Source of the DNA: JBQTII01 sp052388275
Lineage (GTDB): Bacteria; Actinomycetota; Actinomycetes; Sporichthyales; Sporichthyaceae
NCBI GenBank assembly: GCA_052388275.1
Contig: JBQTII010000008.1
Location: forward strand, 1 to 64,000
Direction: 5' to 3'
DNA: 64,000 bases
Shown here: positions 6,695-14,986 of the stretch, in pieces
Numbering within the stretch: the stretch's first letter is position 1
Layout: the number at the start of each line of letters is the position of its first letter
The notes under the pieces: generated by a model
What the model saw: the letters and a program-made list of their open reading frames with translations, nothing else
The model's database searches: none
What the model was told of the DNA's origin: nothing
Made by a program: the position numbers and the translations under genes

Positions 6695-8521
6695 ATGACC
6701 CAGCAGCCGATCACTCAGCCGGACGCCACCCCCCACTTTGGATCGTCCGCCACCCCCCACCCCGCCCCCGCGCTAGCGCTGGTGAAGCCCACCTGCACGA
6801 TGCCGGACTGCGACCGGGCCGCCGTCGAGGTGCCGGGCGCCGATCACTCCACCGCGCTGCGCTACTGCGAGGACCCCACCCACAACGCCGTCGCCGCCTG
6901 GCACGCGCGCATGGAACTGGCGGGCAAGGGGGCCACCGCGGGACTGCGCCCGGTCGACGCCGGTCGCGAGCGGGCCTCGGAGATCCGCACCGACGTCACC
7001 GACACCGTCGAGCACCTGGTCAGCCGCCCCGGTGAGTTCCTGAGCGCGGTCAAGCAGACCGGGGACCCCGAGGCCGCCGCCGCCCAGGTTGAGGCCGCTG
7101 CGGCGGACGCCGCTGAGCAGGTCAGCGCAGCGAACATCCGCACGCAGCGGGCGGAGCTGCTCCAGCGGCGGGCCGAGGCGGAGCGGGCCGAGGCGGACAG
7201 CGCCGCCACCACGGCCAACGAGGCGTGCGAGCGAGCCACGCAGCGCCTTGGTGAGCTCACTGTTGAACTCACCATGGCGAAGGCACGCCAGGCTGCTCTC
7301 GAGGAACAGGCCGACCTCGACGGCAGATCGTTGGCGGTTGCCGGCGCACGGGTCGAGGATCTGACCGGTCAGCTTGCGCACGCCGAGCGGACCGCCGCGA
7401 GCGCCGCGGAGGCACGGATGGCTGCCGAGGCGGCCATGGAGATGGAGATCGAGCGCCGAGTCGCGGTCGAGCAGAGCGCGAGCGAACAGCGCAGCCGGGG
7501 CGAGGAGTCCTTGACGGCGGCCAAGGCCGACATCGAGCGATTGACCGCGCAGGTCGAGCAGGCCCGAATGCTGGCCGCCGGAGCCGAGCGCACCCGCGTC
7601 GCCGCCGAGACCCGAGCCGAAGCCGCCCGCAAGGAGGCTGCTGCGGCGATCAACGTCGCCCGCAAGGAGGCGGCCGACGAGGTTGAGGCCGCGCGTGCCG
7701 ACGCCGCCGCGGCGAACAAGAACGCACACGCGGAGGCTGCACGTCGAGGCGAGGCCGAGCGTGCCGCCGCCGACGACCGCGCGCGCGCCACCCAGGCCGA
7801 GACCGCGGCCGAGCGCGCGGGGGCAGAGGCACGCGAGGCCGCGGCGGGTGCTGAGTCCTCGCGCGCGCACATCGAGACCATGACGGGGCAGCTTGCGCAC
7901 GTGCGGGCCGAGGCGGAGCGGGCCGCCACTACAGCCCGGGCCGAGCGCGACCGCCTCCTGGAGCGACTGGAGGAGGTTCGCGCGCAAGGTGTCAGCACCG
8001 AGCTGGCCAGGGCCGCTGCGGAGCTGGCCGCGGAGGCCGCAGGCGTCGAAGCCGCGCGCGCGTTGAGTGCGCAGACTGACGCCCGCCAGGCCGCCGAGCT
8101 CAAGTGCGCGCAGGACAGGGCGCGTGCGGAGCAGGGCGAGGTGGCTGCCCGTGAGGCGACCGCCGCTGCCCGCGAAGCCGTCGCCAAGGCAGCCGCCACC
8201 GGGCGCCACCTGGACGCGGTCACCGCGGAGCTCGAACAGGCACGCGGTGGCATCGAGCGTCTGAATGGCGAACGGGAGAGGCTGATCGGAAAACTCGAGC
8301 AGCTGTCCGCGAAGTTCACTGAGACCGAACGGGCCCGCGAAATTGCGCAGGCTCGAATCGAGAGCCTCGTGGTGGAGTGCGCCGACAGCGACAAGGCGCT
8401 CGCCGAGGCCGAGTCGCGGATCGAGCGGATGCTCGCGCAGGTCGCGAATCTGCGCTCGCCACTGGTCGCGGCAGCGGCGGTACTGGACGGCGACCCCGGC
8501 ATCCCGGCGCCCCGCGTCTGA
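6695..8521 (+). CDS. Long alanine-rich coiled-coil protein with N-terminal Cys/His motif
   Basis: A 608-aa protein. Residues 1-35 are low-complexity (PTHF/PHPAPA). About 36-75 hold CTMPDCDRAAVEVPG…HSTALRYCEDPTHN, a C-x4-C / C-x4-H arrangement that could be a small zinc knuckle. From about 110 to 590 the sequence is almost continuous Ala/Glu/Arg-rich heptads without proline, a long coiled coil like those of KfrA- or SMC-like plasmid proteins. No ATPase motif is present. It ends the accessory island next to recO, and an element-borne structural or segregation accessory protein is the likeliest role. The repetitive DNA makes long false frames on the other strand. Confidence 0.7.
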   Translation: MTQQPITQPDATPHFGSSATPHPAPALALVKPTCTMPDCDRAAVEVPGADHSTALRYCEDPTHNAVAAWHARMELAGKGATAGLRPVDAGRERASEIRTDVTDTVEHLVSRPGEFLSAVKQTGDPEAAAAQVEAAAADAAEQVSAANIRTQRAELLQRRAEAERAEADSAATTANEACERATQRLGELTVELTMAKARQAALEEQADLDGRSLAVAGARVEDLTGQLAHAERTAASAAEARMAAEAAMEMEIERRVAVEQSASEQRSRGEESLTAAKADIERLTAQVEQARMLAAGAERTRVAAETRAEAARKEAAAAINVARKEAADEVEAARADAAAANKNAHAEAARRGEAERAAADDRARATQAETAAERAGAEAREAAAGAESSRAHIETMTGQLAHVRAEAERAATTARAERDRLLERLEEVRAQGVSTELARAAAELAAEAAGVEAARALSAQTDARQAAELKCAQDRARAEQGEVAAREATAAAREAVAKAAATGRHLDAVTAELEQARGGIERLNGERERLIGKLEQLSAKFTETERAREIAQARIESLVVECADSDKALAEAESRIERMLAQVANLRSPLVAAAAVLDGDPGIPAPRV

Positions 8522-8524
8522 TCC

Positions 8525-8570
8525 CTGGTCGCTCCCTGATCGCTCCCCTGGTCGCTCCCTGATCGCTCCC
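8525..8570. repeat. Two exact 23-bp tandem repeats
   Basis: The unit (CTGGTCGCTCC then CTGATCGCTCCC) occurs twice without a gap (8525-8547, 8548-8570) and a partial third begins at 8571. Each unit is itself two near-identical half units. It starts just after the stop of the coiled-coil gene, at the edge between island and chromosome. Confidence 0.8.
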
Positions 8571-8724
8571 CTGATCGTCGTCGACGGGCGACTCTGCTAC
8601 CTCCACGACCCTTATTTGGGCTCAGCTGTGGTTCCTGGGGTAGCAGAGCGACCTGCGTAGAGCCAACTGAGCGTGACACGCCCGAGGTCCGCAGTCCTGG
8701 GTCCCCCCGGGCGACAATGACGTC

Positions 8725-9498
8725 ATGAGCCTGTACCGCGACACCGGGGTGGTGCTGCGGACGCACAAGCTCGGTGAGGCCGACCGGATCGTCACGATCC
8801 TGACCCGTCGGCACGGCCGGATCCGGGTCGTGGCCAAGGGCGTGCGGCGGACCTCGTCGAAGTTCGGAGCGCGCTTCGAGCCCTTCAGTCACGTCGACGT
8901 GCAGTGCTACACCGGGCGCACGCTCGACGTCGCGACGCAGGCGGTCACCGTCGACGCGTTCGGGGGGATGCTCTCTCGGGACTACGCGCGTTGGACGGCC
9001 GGTCAGGCGATGCTCGAGGCGGCCGAGCGCTTCACCGAGAACGAGGGGGACCCGGCGCTCGCTCAGTACCAGCTCCTCGTGGCAGGGCTGCGCGCGCTGG
9101 CGGCGAACGATCGTGACCCCGTGCTCATTCTGGACGCCTTCCTGGTGCGCTCGCTGGCCATCGCCGGCTACGCGCCGAGCTTCGGGGATTGCGCGGGTTG
9201 CGGGGCGCCCGGTCCGCACCGCTTCTTCACCATCCCCGGCGGCGGGGCCTCGTGTGCGCTCTGCCGTCCTACCGCGAGTTCCGCGCCGGGCATCGAAACT
9301 CTGACTCTGCTCGGCGCACTACTGTCCGGGGACTGGGAGATGGCCGAGGCGAGCGAGCCCCGGACCCGGCGCGCGGCCAGCGGGCTGGTCGCGGCCTACC
9401 TGCAGTGGCACCTCGAGCGCGGCCTGCGCTCGCTGCGACACGTCGAGCGCGACCCGATCGCGGCCGAGCATCCGCCGCGCGCAGAGGCCGACCTGTGA
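8725..9498 (+). CDS. recO: DNA repair protein RecO
   Basis: A 257-aa protein of normal RecO length. The N-terminal OB fold (MSLYRDTGVVLRTHKLGEAD, ILTRRHGRIRVVAKGVRR) and the conserved FEPFSHVDVQ are present. The C-terminal helical domain carries the zinc site CAGCG (about 156) and CALC (about 177). RecO loads RecA on SSB-coated DNA in the RecFOR pathway and anneals strands. Its stop overlaps the start of uppS (GTGA), the usual actinobacterial recO-uppS operon. It marks the return to core chromosome after the island. Confidence 0.95.
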   Translation: MSLYRDTGVVLRTHKLGEADRIVTILTRRHGRIRVVAKGVRRTSSKFGARFEPFSHVDVQCYTGRTLDVATQAVTVDAFGGMLSRDYARWTAGQAMLEAAERFTENEGDPALAQYQLLVAGLRALAANDRDPVLILDAFLVRSLAIAGYAPSFGDCAGCGAPGPHRFFTIPGGGASCALCRPTASSAPGIETLTLLGALLSGDWEMAEASEPRTRRAASGLVAAYLQWHLERGLRSLRHVERDPIAAEHPPRAEADL

Positions 9499-10262
9499 GC
9501 CGGCGCCGCTATCCCGCCCCGCCGCCGCATCCCACTGGGGCGCGGCCCCCGAAGCTGGGTAAGGATCTGATTCCCGCTCACGTCGCGATCGTCATGGACG
9601 GAAACGGGCGCTGGGCCAAAGAACGCGGACTGGCGCGCACCAGGGGTCATGAGGCAGGCGAGGCCGCACTGCTCGACGTCGTGCACGGCGCGCTCGAGGT
9701 CGGCATCACGTGCCTGAGCGCGTATGCGTTCTCCACCGAGAACTGGAAGCGCTCCCCGGAGGAGGTCCGCTTCCTGATGGGCTTCAATCGCGACGTCATC
9801 CGGCGGCGCCGCGACGAACTCGACGAACTCGGGGTGCGGATCCGCTGGGCGGGACGCCGGCCCAGGTTGTGGCGCAGCGTGATCTCCGAGTTGGAGGACG
9901 CCGAGGCGCGCACCCTCGGCAATGACAAGCTGACCTTGCAGTTCTGCGTCAACTATGGCGGGCGCGCCGAGATCGCCGACGCCGCCCGGGCCTTGGCCTG
10001 CGACGTGGCCGCCGGCCGCGTCAAGGCCGACAAGATCACCGAGTCGACGCTGGCCCGCTACCTCGACGAGCCGGATCTACCCGACGTCGACCTGTTCGTG
10101 CGCTCCTCGGGGGAGCAGCGCACCTCGAACTTCCTGCTCTGGCAGTCGGCCTACGCCGAGCTGGTCTTCTTGGACACCTTGTGGCCGGATTTCGACCGCC
10201 GTCACCTCTGGCACGCGATCGAGCTCTACGCGGCTCGCGAGCGCCGCTACGGGCGGGCCTGA
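9495..10262 (+). CDS. uppS: Isoprenyl (undecaprenyl/decaprenyl-type) diphosphate synthase
   Basis: A 255-aa cis-prenyltransferase read from GTG 9495 overlapping recO. It has the diagnostic VAIVMDGNGRWAKERG block (catalytic Asp in MDGNGRWA, about residue 35), the GHEAG phosphate loop, YAFSTENWKR, and the C-terminal PDVDLFVRSSGEQRTSNFLLWQ followed by the ELVF…LWPDF end. It extends an allylic diphosphate with isopentenyl diphosphate to make the lipid carrier for peptidoglycan and arabinogalactan-type polymers. In many actinobacteria zur follows here; in this genome both zur genes lie further along. Confidence 0.95.
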   Translation: MSRRRYPAPPPHPTGARPPKLGKDLIPAHVAIVMDGNGRWAKERGLARTRGHEAGEAALLDVVHGALEVGITCLSAYAFSTENWKRSPEEVRFLMGFNRDVIRRRRDELDELGVRIRWAGRRPRLWRSVISELEDAEARTLGNDKLTLQFCVNYGGRAEIADAARALACDVAAGRVKADKITESTLARYLDEPDLPDVDLFVRSSGEQRTSNFLLWQSAYAELVFLDTLWPDFDRRHLWHAIELYAARERRYGRA

Positions 10263-10276
10263 GCTATCTCGCCACC

Positions 10277-10291
10277 GTGACGGGATGTCAC
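10277..10291. terminator. Small hairpin between convergent genes
   Basis: GTGAC-GGGAT-GTCAC forms a 5-bp stem in the gap between uppS and the convergent SDR gene, overlapping the SDR stop. It is short, so its terminator role is uncertain. Confidence 0.3.
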
Positions 10292-11100
10292 TTCAGCAGG
10301 AATCCGGCGTCCACGGGCAGCGTCGCGCCCGTAATCCACCGCGCCCGGTCCGAGACCAGCCACGCGATCGCCTCCGAGACATCGGCCGCCTTGATAGCGC
10401 CGGTCGGAAGCACGTTCGCCGTCATCCAGGCGCTGAGCTCAGGATGTTCCGCGAGCCAGTCACCGAAGAACTGGTTGAACGTCATCGGGCTCGCGACACC
10501 GGTGGGATGGACGGTGTTCACCCGAATGCTGTGCGGCCCGAGCTCAAGGGCGAGGTTGCGCATGAGGCCGACCACGCCGTGCTTGGACGCGGTGTAGTCC
10601 GTCAGGTTCGGGTAGGCGCGCAGGGCGGCCACCGAGGCGGTGATGACGATGGACCCGCCGCGCCCACCCGCGATCATGTGCGGGATCGCGGCCCGGCAGG
10701 TTTTGAAGACGCCGGTGAGATTCACCCCGAGGGTCTCATCCCACTGCCGGTCGCTGATCTCCCAGGTGATCTCGCTGACCGTCATCACGCCGGCGTTCGC
10801 TAGCACAATGTCGATGCGCCCGAACTGCGCCATCGTGGCCTCGACGACCTGCTGGACCGCAGCGGTGTCCCGCACGTCGGCCACGATGGCGAGGCACCGG
10901 CGGCCGGTATCCTCGACCAGCGCCACCGTCTGGTCGAGGTCGGCGGGCACCGACATGGGGTAGGGCACGGAAACCAGCTGATCGGCCAGGTCGAAGACGA
11001 CGATGTCCGCGCCCTCGCGGGCGAGGCGAACAGCGTGGCTACGGCCCTGCCCGCGCGCGCCGCCGCTGATCAGCACAACCCGGCCGTCCAGATCACCCAT
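10288..11100 (-). CDS. Mycofactocin-coupled SDR family oxidoreductase
   Basis: A 270-aa short-chain dehydrogenase. The cofactor loop reads SGGARGQGRSHAVRLAREGAD, and the extra segment after VVFDLADQLVSVPYP is the insertion seen in mycofactocin-dependent SDRs, which hold a non-exchangeable NAD(H). Catalytic Ser (ITASVAA), Tyr and Lys (YTASKHG) are intact, NAG is at about 100 and VDAGFLLK ends the chain. It should oxidise an alcohol or reduce a ketone. The substrate is unknown, but the divergent Baeyer-Villiger-like gene 57 bp away suggests a shared ketone or lactone pathway. Confidence 0.85.
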   Translation of the reverse strand: MGDLDGRVVLISGGARGQGRSHAVRLAREGADIVVFDLADQLVSVPYPMSVPADLDQTVALVEDTGRRCLAIVADVRDTAAVQQVVEATMAQFGRIDIVLANAGVMTVSEITWEISDRQWDETLGVNLTGVFKTCRAAIPHMIAGGRGGSIVITASVAALRAYPNLTDYTASKHGVVGLMRNLALELGPHSIRVNTVHPTGVASPMTFNQFFGDWLAEHPELSAWMTANVLPTGAIKAADVSEAIAWLVSDRARWITGATLPVDAGFLLK

Positions 11101-11157
11101 GAGCCGAACAGTACGTTGAGACCCCGGCAGTCCTGGCGTCGAGCACAGGTGGATCAG

Positions 11158-12801
11158 ATGCAGTGCACGTCAGACCCGGACGGCCCGGGCCCACCCGACT
11201 ATGACGTCCTGGTGATCGGCGCGGGCTTTGGCGGACTGCGCCTGCTGCACGAATTGCGCTCTCGCGGGTTCTCGGTGCGGGTCCTCGAAGCTGGGTCCGA
11301 CGTGGGGGGTACGTGGTACTGGAATCGCTATCCCGGGGCGCGCACCGACAGCGAGTCTTGGGTGTACTGCTACTCCTTCGACGAGGAGCTGGCCCAGGAA
11401 TGGAATTGGTCGGCGCGCTTTTCCGCCCAGCCGGAGATCCACGCTTACCTGAGCCATGTGGCGGATCGCTTCGACCTGCGCAAGGACATCGAGGTGAACA
11501 CGCGCGTCGTCGCGGCCGAGTTCGACGACGGGGCCAACCGGTGGACGGTGAGGACCGAATCCGGCCACCGCCGCAGCGCCGCCTTTCTGATTCCGGCGAC
11601 GGGATACTTTTCCGTCCCGTATGACCCGCCGTTCCCCGGCCTGGCGGACTTCGCCGGCGAGTGGTACCAGAGCCAGCGCTGGCCCGCGCAGGTGGTGGAC
11701 TTCGCCGGTAAGCGGGTCGGTGTGGTCGGCACGGGGGCGACGGGTGTGCAGATCATCCCCGAGGTGGCACACACCGCCGGGCAGCTGACGGTCTTTCAGC
11801 GCACACCGACCTATGTGATCCCGAGCCGTAACCACCCCCTGGAGTCCCCTCAGCAGCAGGCGATCAAGGCCGATTACGCCGCGGTCTGGGAGCAGTGCCG
11901 ACGCCAGGTGTTCGCCTTCCCGATCCCACGGACCGGGCGCCGCGCCGCCGACGTCTGCGCCGCCGATCGCGAGCGGATTCTGGAGGCGGGGTGGGAGCGC
12001 GGTGGGTTCCGGTTCATCTTCGAGACCTTCGACGATGTCACCGCGGATCCAGCGTCGAATGCGGCGGCCGCCGATTTCGTCCGCGGCAAGATTCGCTCCA
12101 TCGTCGCTGACCCCCACACGGCCGAGCTGTTATGCCCGACCGATCATCCGATCGGCACCAAGCGCATCCCGCTCGGACATCACTACTACGAGACCTTCAA
12201 CCGGGCCAACGTCGAGCTGGTCTCGATCAAGAACAATGCGATCGCAGCGATCACGGCGCGCGGTGTGCTCCTGGCCGACGGCACAGAACATCGCCTCGAC
12301 ATGCTCATCTTTGCTCTGGGCTTCGACGCGGCCACCGGCGCGCTCACTCGGATGGCGGTCCGCGGGCGTGCCGGGCGGGATCTGGCGCAGGAGTGGTCGA
12401 GCGGCGTGCGCACCTACCTGGGACTGGGGGTCGAAGGCTTCCCGAACCTGCTCCTGCTCGGCGGACCGCATTGTCCGATCCTCAATGTCCCGGTGCTCAT
12501 CGAGCACCAGGCGAAGTGGATCGCTCGGTTGCTGGAGCACCTGCGGGCGAGCGGGCAGCGCCGCATCGAACCACGCAGCACAGCTGTCGAGCGGTGGCAG
12601 GAGCGGGTCCAGCAGCTCTTCGACGCGACGCTGCTCGGCGACGCGGTGACCGTCGGCTCCTACTACGTCGGAGCCAACATTCCGGGCAAGAGCACCGGGC
12701 CGCTGTTCTACTTCGGCGGGGCGCCGAAGTACTTCCGCGAGATCGATGCGGTCGCCGACGCCGGATACGACGGCTTCGAGCTGAGCGGAGCTCATTACTG
12801 A
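11158..12801 (+). CDS. Baeyer-Villiger-type flavin monooxygenase with altered fingerprint
   Basis: A 547-aa flavoprotein from ATG 11158. The FAD loop VIGAGFGGLRLLHEL, the GGTWYWNRYPGARTDSES block and the NADPH loop VVGTGATGVQIIPEVA are all as in type I Baeyer-Villiger monooxygenases. The fingerprint F-x-G-x3-H-x3-W-P reads FAGEWYQSQRWP, so the invariant His is Gln. The ATGYFS motif is present. The enzyme should insert oxygen into a ketone or oxidise a heteroatom, but the changed His may slow or redirect the reaction. It is transcribed away from the SDR gene and ends 82 bp before a terminator hairpin. Confidence 0.85.
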   Translation: MQCTSDPDGPGPPDYDVLVIGAGFGGLRLLHELRSRGFSVRVLEAGSDVGGTWYWNRYPGARTDSESWVYCYSFDEELAQEWNWSARFSAQPEIHAYLSHVADRFDLRKDIEVNTRVVAAEFDDGANRWTVRTESGHRRSAAFLIPATGYFSVPYDPPFPGLADFAGEWYQSQRWPAQVVDFAGKRVGVVGTGATGVQIIPEVAHTAGQLTVFQRTPTYVIPSRNHPLESPQQQAIKADYAAVWEQCRRQVFAFPIPRTGRRAADVCAADRERILEAGWERGGFRFIFETFDDVTADPASNAAAADFVRGKIRSIVADPHTAELLCPTDHPIGTKRIPLGHHYYETFNRANVELVSIKNNAIAAITARGVLLADGTEHRLDMLIFALGFDAATGALTRMAVRGRAGRDLAQEWSSGVRTYLGLGVEGFPNLLLLGGPHCPILNVPVLIEHQAKWIARLLEHLRASGQRRIEPRSTAVERWQERVQQLFDATLLGDAVTVGSYYVGANIPGKSTGPLFYFGGAPKYFREIDAVADAGYDGFELSGAHY

Positions 12802-12882
12802 GCACCGGCACTGCTTGCTGCGCGGCGGGTGGGATTCGGTCGCCAATCCGCGCCCGAATCCGCCCCTGTGGGCATGACAGAG

Positions 12883-12903
12883 CCCCGGCGCTCGCGGCCG
12901 GGG
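12883..12903. terminator. Bidirectional terminator hairpin
   Basis: CCCCGGC (12883-12889) pairs with GCCGGGG (12897-12903) around a 7-nt loop, just before the stop of the convergent DUF6703 gene and downstream of the monooxygenase gene, so it can serve both. Confidence 0.55.
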
Positions 12904-12905
12904 AC

Positions 12906-13268
12906 TCAGAGCTGAAGGAGGCCGATCGTCAGGACGGCTACGAGGGCAAGCATCCGCAGCACCCGTCCCGACGTCGCCAGCATCGGCCAGAAGGCGGAAA
13001 GCAGCCAGCTCAGGATGGCCACGACGAACAGCAGGATCAGCAGGCCCGCGATGCCCTGCAGTACCAGCCCCGCGACGACGCCCACCGCCACGAGGATCGG
13101 CAGCACAGGCTTGGGCAGCAGGGCCAGGCGGGCCAGCGCGGGGGCCGTGGCCGCCGCGACGCGATTGACCACCGGCGCCGGGGCCGGCGGGGCGGGCCGT
13201 CCGGGCGCCGGACGGGCCGGGGGGCGGGAACGGGACTTCGTCCGGCGGGACTTCGACTGCGCGGCCAC
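12906..13268 (-). CDS. DUF6703-like small membrane protein
   Basis: A 120-aa protein with a basic Pro/Ala/Arg-rich N terminus (residues 1-35) and about three hydrophobic segments (LALLPKPVLPILVAVGVVAG, LLILLFVVAILSWLL, MLALVAVLTIGLLQL). The layout is that of DUF6703 proteins, which I recall near glyS/recO in actinobacteria. Function unknown. It is divergent from the monooxygenase-like gene at 13295 with a 26-bp gap. Confidence 0.65.
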   Translation of the reverse strand: MAAQSKSRRTKSRSRPPARPAPGRPAPPAPAPVVNRVAAATAPALARLALLPKPVLPILVAVGVVAGLVLQGIAGLLILLFVVAILSWLLSAFWPMLATSGRVLRMLALVAVLTIGLLQL

Positions 13269-13294
13269 GGGCCCATCCTGCCAACTGCACCGGG

Positions 13295-13618
13295 TTGGAG
13301 CAGTGGTGGGATGGTCCGGTGCTGCTCGTCGCGCGTGTGGAGGCGGTCAACGACCCCGAGGCGTTCCTCGCTGACGCCCACGCGGCCCTTGAGGCCCTGG
13401 CCACTCGGCCCGGGTGGGTGTGCGGGTCGGTCGGACGGGCGCTGGACGACCCCGCGATCTTCGTCGTGCTCTGCCGCTGGCAGGACGTGGGCTCGGGTCG
13501 GCGCGGCCTGACCACCGGCGCGGTACGAGCCCAGATCATGCCGCTGATGGCCCGCTTTCCGGTGGGGCCCACGACCTTCGAGGTCGTGGACGATGCCGTG
13601 TCCGGTTCATTCGCGTAG
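13295..13618 (+). CDS. Antibiotic-biosynthesis-monooxygenase (ABM) fold protein
   Basis: A 107-aa protein; the best start is TTG 13295 (MEQWWDGPVLLVARV), with GTG 13319 as the alternative. The pattern of β-strand, helix (FLADAHAALEALATRPGWV) and second strand (IFVVLCRWQDVGS) is that of dimeric α+β barrel ABM proteins. Those with a known role are haem- or quinone-handling enzymes, but no active-site residue can be assigned here. It lies 15 bp before the glycyl-tRNA synthetase gene, a pairing found in related actinobacteria. Confidence 0.6.
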   Translation: MEQWWDGPVLLVARVEAVNDPEAFLADAHAALEALATRPGWVCGSVGRALDDPAIFVVLCRWQDVGSGRRGLTTGAVRAQIMPLMARFPVGPTTFEVVDDAVSGSFA

Positions 13619-13633
13619 CGATAATCTTCCCCG

Positions 13634-14986
13634 ATGCCAGCCGACCGCCTTGACGCACTCGTCGGGCTGTGCCGCCGCCGCGGATTTGTCTACCCCGCCG
13701 CCGAGATCTACAGCCCCGCCCGGGCAGCGTGGGATTTCGGTCCGCTCGGGGTGGAGCTGAAGGAGAACATCCGCCGCGCCTGGTGGAAGGCGTGTGTGCA
13801 GGGCCGTGAGGACGTCGTCGGTCTGGACTGCGCCGTGATCGCGGCGCCGGCGGTGTGGCAGTCCTCGGGTCATGTCGAGGCATTCGCCGACGCGGTGCTG
13901 CGTTGCCGTTCGTGTCACCGCCGTTGCACCGGGGCGGAACTCGGCGTCGGCCTTGGGGCGCCGACCCTGCAGTGCCCGGCCTGCGGTGCGCGCAACTCCT
14001 TTTCCTCGCCCACGCGGGTGCCGGCGCTGCTGCCCACCTCGTTGAGTACCCCCGGCGGTGAACTGGAACCTCATTACCTGCGTCCAGAGAGTGCTCAGGG
14101 CGCCTTCGTGAATTTCGTCAACGTGATGAGCACCTCTCGCAAGCGGCCGCCGTTCGGTATCGCACAGGTCGGTCGCAGCTTCCGTAACGAACCGGTGCGC
14201 AACACCTTCCTGTTGCATGCGGCCGAGTTCGAGAACCTGGAACTGGAGTTTTTCGTGCGCCCGGGCACCGAGGCGGCCTGGCACGACTACTGGCTCGGTG
14301 AGCGCTGGAGGTGGTACCTCGACCTCGGGTTGGCCGAGGGTGATCTGGTCCGCCGCGAACGCCCCGCACACAGCCGCGCGCACTGGGCGCTGCGCACCGT
14401 GGACATTCGCTACCGCTTTGCCTTCCCCGGCCGGCAATGGGCAGCGCTGGAGGGAGTGAGCAACCGCGGGGACGGCGACCTGGTCGCGCACTCCAAGCAT
14501 TCCGGCGCGGATCTGAGCTACTTCGAGCAGGAGAGCGGCGAGCGCTGGGCGCCGCAAGTCATCGAGAGCAGCGCCGGGCTCGGGGGGTGCGTGTTGGCCT
14601 TCCTGGCCGGCGCCTACGCGCATGACAGCGCTCCCAGTGCCTCGGGGTCCCCGGCGCCGCGCACCCTGCTGCGGCTCGATCCGCGGCTGGCCCCGGTCAA
14701 GGTTGCAGTGCTGCCACTCTCGCGAAACGCCGAGCTCTCCCCGCGAGCGCGTGAGCTGGCGGCGGACCTGCGCCGGAACTGGAACGTCGAGTTCGACGAC
14801 GCGGGTGCGATCGGGCGCCGTTACCGTCGCCAGGACGAGATCGGCACCCCGTACTGCGTGACGGTGGACTTCCAGACCCTGGCCGACGCCGCGGTGACGG
14901 TGCGCGAGCGCGACAGCATGGCGCAGCAGCGGGTCAGCCTGGACAAGGTCGCCGGCTATCTGGCACAGCGGCTGGTCGGGTGCTGA
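13634..14986 (+). CDS. glyS: Glycyl-tRNA synthetase (α2 type), divergent paralogue
   Basis: A 450-aa protein of normal GlyRS length. It keeps the start FVYPAAEIY…WDFGPLGVELKENI, the zinc insert (CRSCHRRC at about 93 and CPACG at about 115), the glycine-pocket RPESAQG and LELEFF, and the C-terminal anticodon domain (RRQDEIGTPYCVTVD, VTVRERDSM). But motif 2, normally FRNE…FRTREFEQ, reads FRNE…LLHAAEFEN, and motif 3, normally EP(S/A)AG(L/V)xR, reads ESSAGLGG, so the arginine that holds ATP is glycine. Other conserved spots (EGVSNRGDGDL) have drifted too. It may be a paralogue with weak or altered activity. Confidence 0.8.
   Translation: MPADRLDALVGLCRRRGFVYPAAEIYSPARAAWDFGPLGVELKENIRRAWWKACVQGREDVVGLDCAVIAAPAVWQSSGHVEAFADAVLRCRSCHRRCTGAELGVGLGAPTLQCPACGARNSFSSPTRVPALLPTSLSTPGGELEPHYLRPESAQGAFVNFVNVMSTSRKRPPFGIAQVGRSFRNEPVRNTFLLHAAEFENLELEFFVRPGTEAAWHDYWLGERWRWYLDLGLAEGDLVRRERPAHSRAHWALRTVDIRYRFAFPGRQWAALEGVSNRGDGDLVAHSKHSGADLSYFEQESGERWAPQVIESSAGLGGCVLAFLAGAYAHDSAPSASGSPAPRTLLRLDPRLAPVKVAVLPLSRNAELSPRARELAADLRRNWNVEFDDAGAIGRRYRRQDEIGTPYCVTVDFQTLADAAVTVRERDSMAQQRVSLDKVAGYLAQRLVGC

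Noticed and set aside
8600..8724. tRNA gene or attachment site at the island edge
   Set aside because: No cloverleaf can be folded and no direct repeat was found that would mark an attachment site.
6773..9219. Long minus-strand frames opposite the coiled-coil gene
   Set aside because: They arise from the repetitive GC-rich codons of the real gene; the products are Gly/Arg/Ser-rich with no family likeness.
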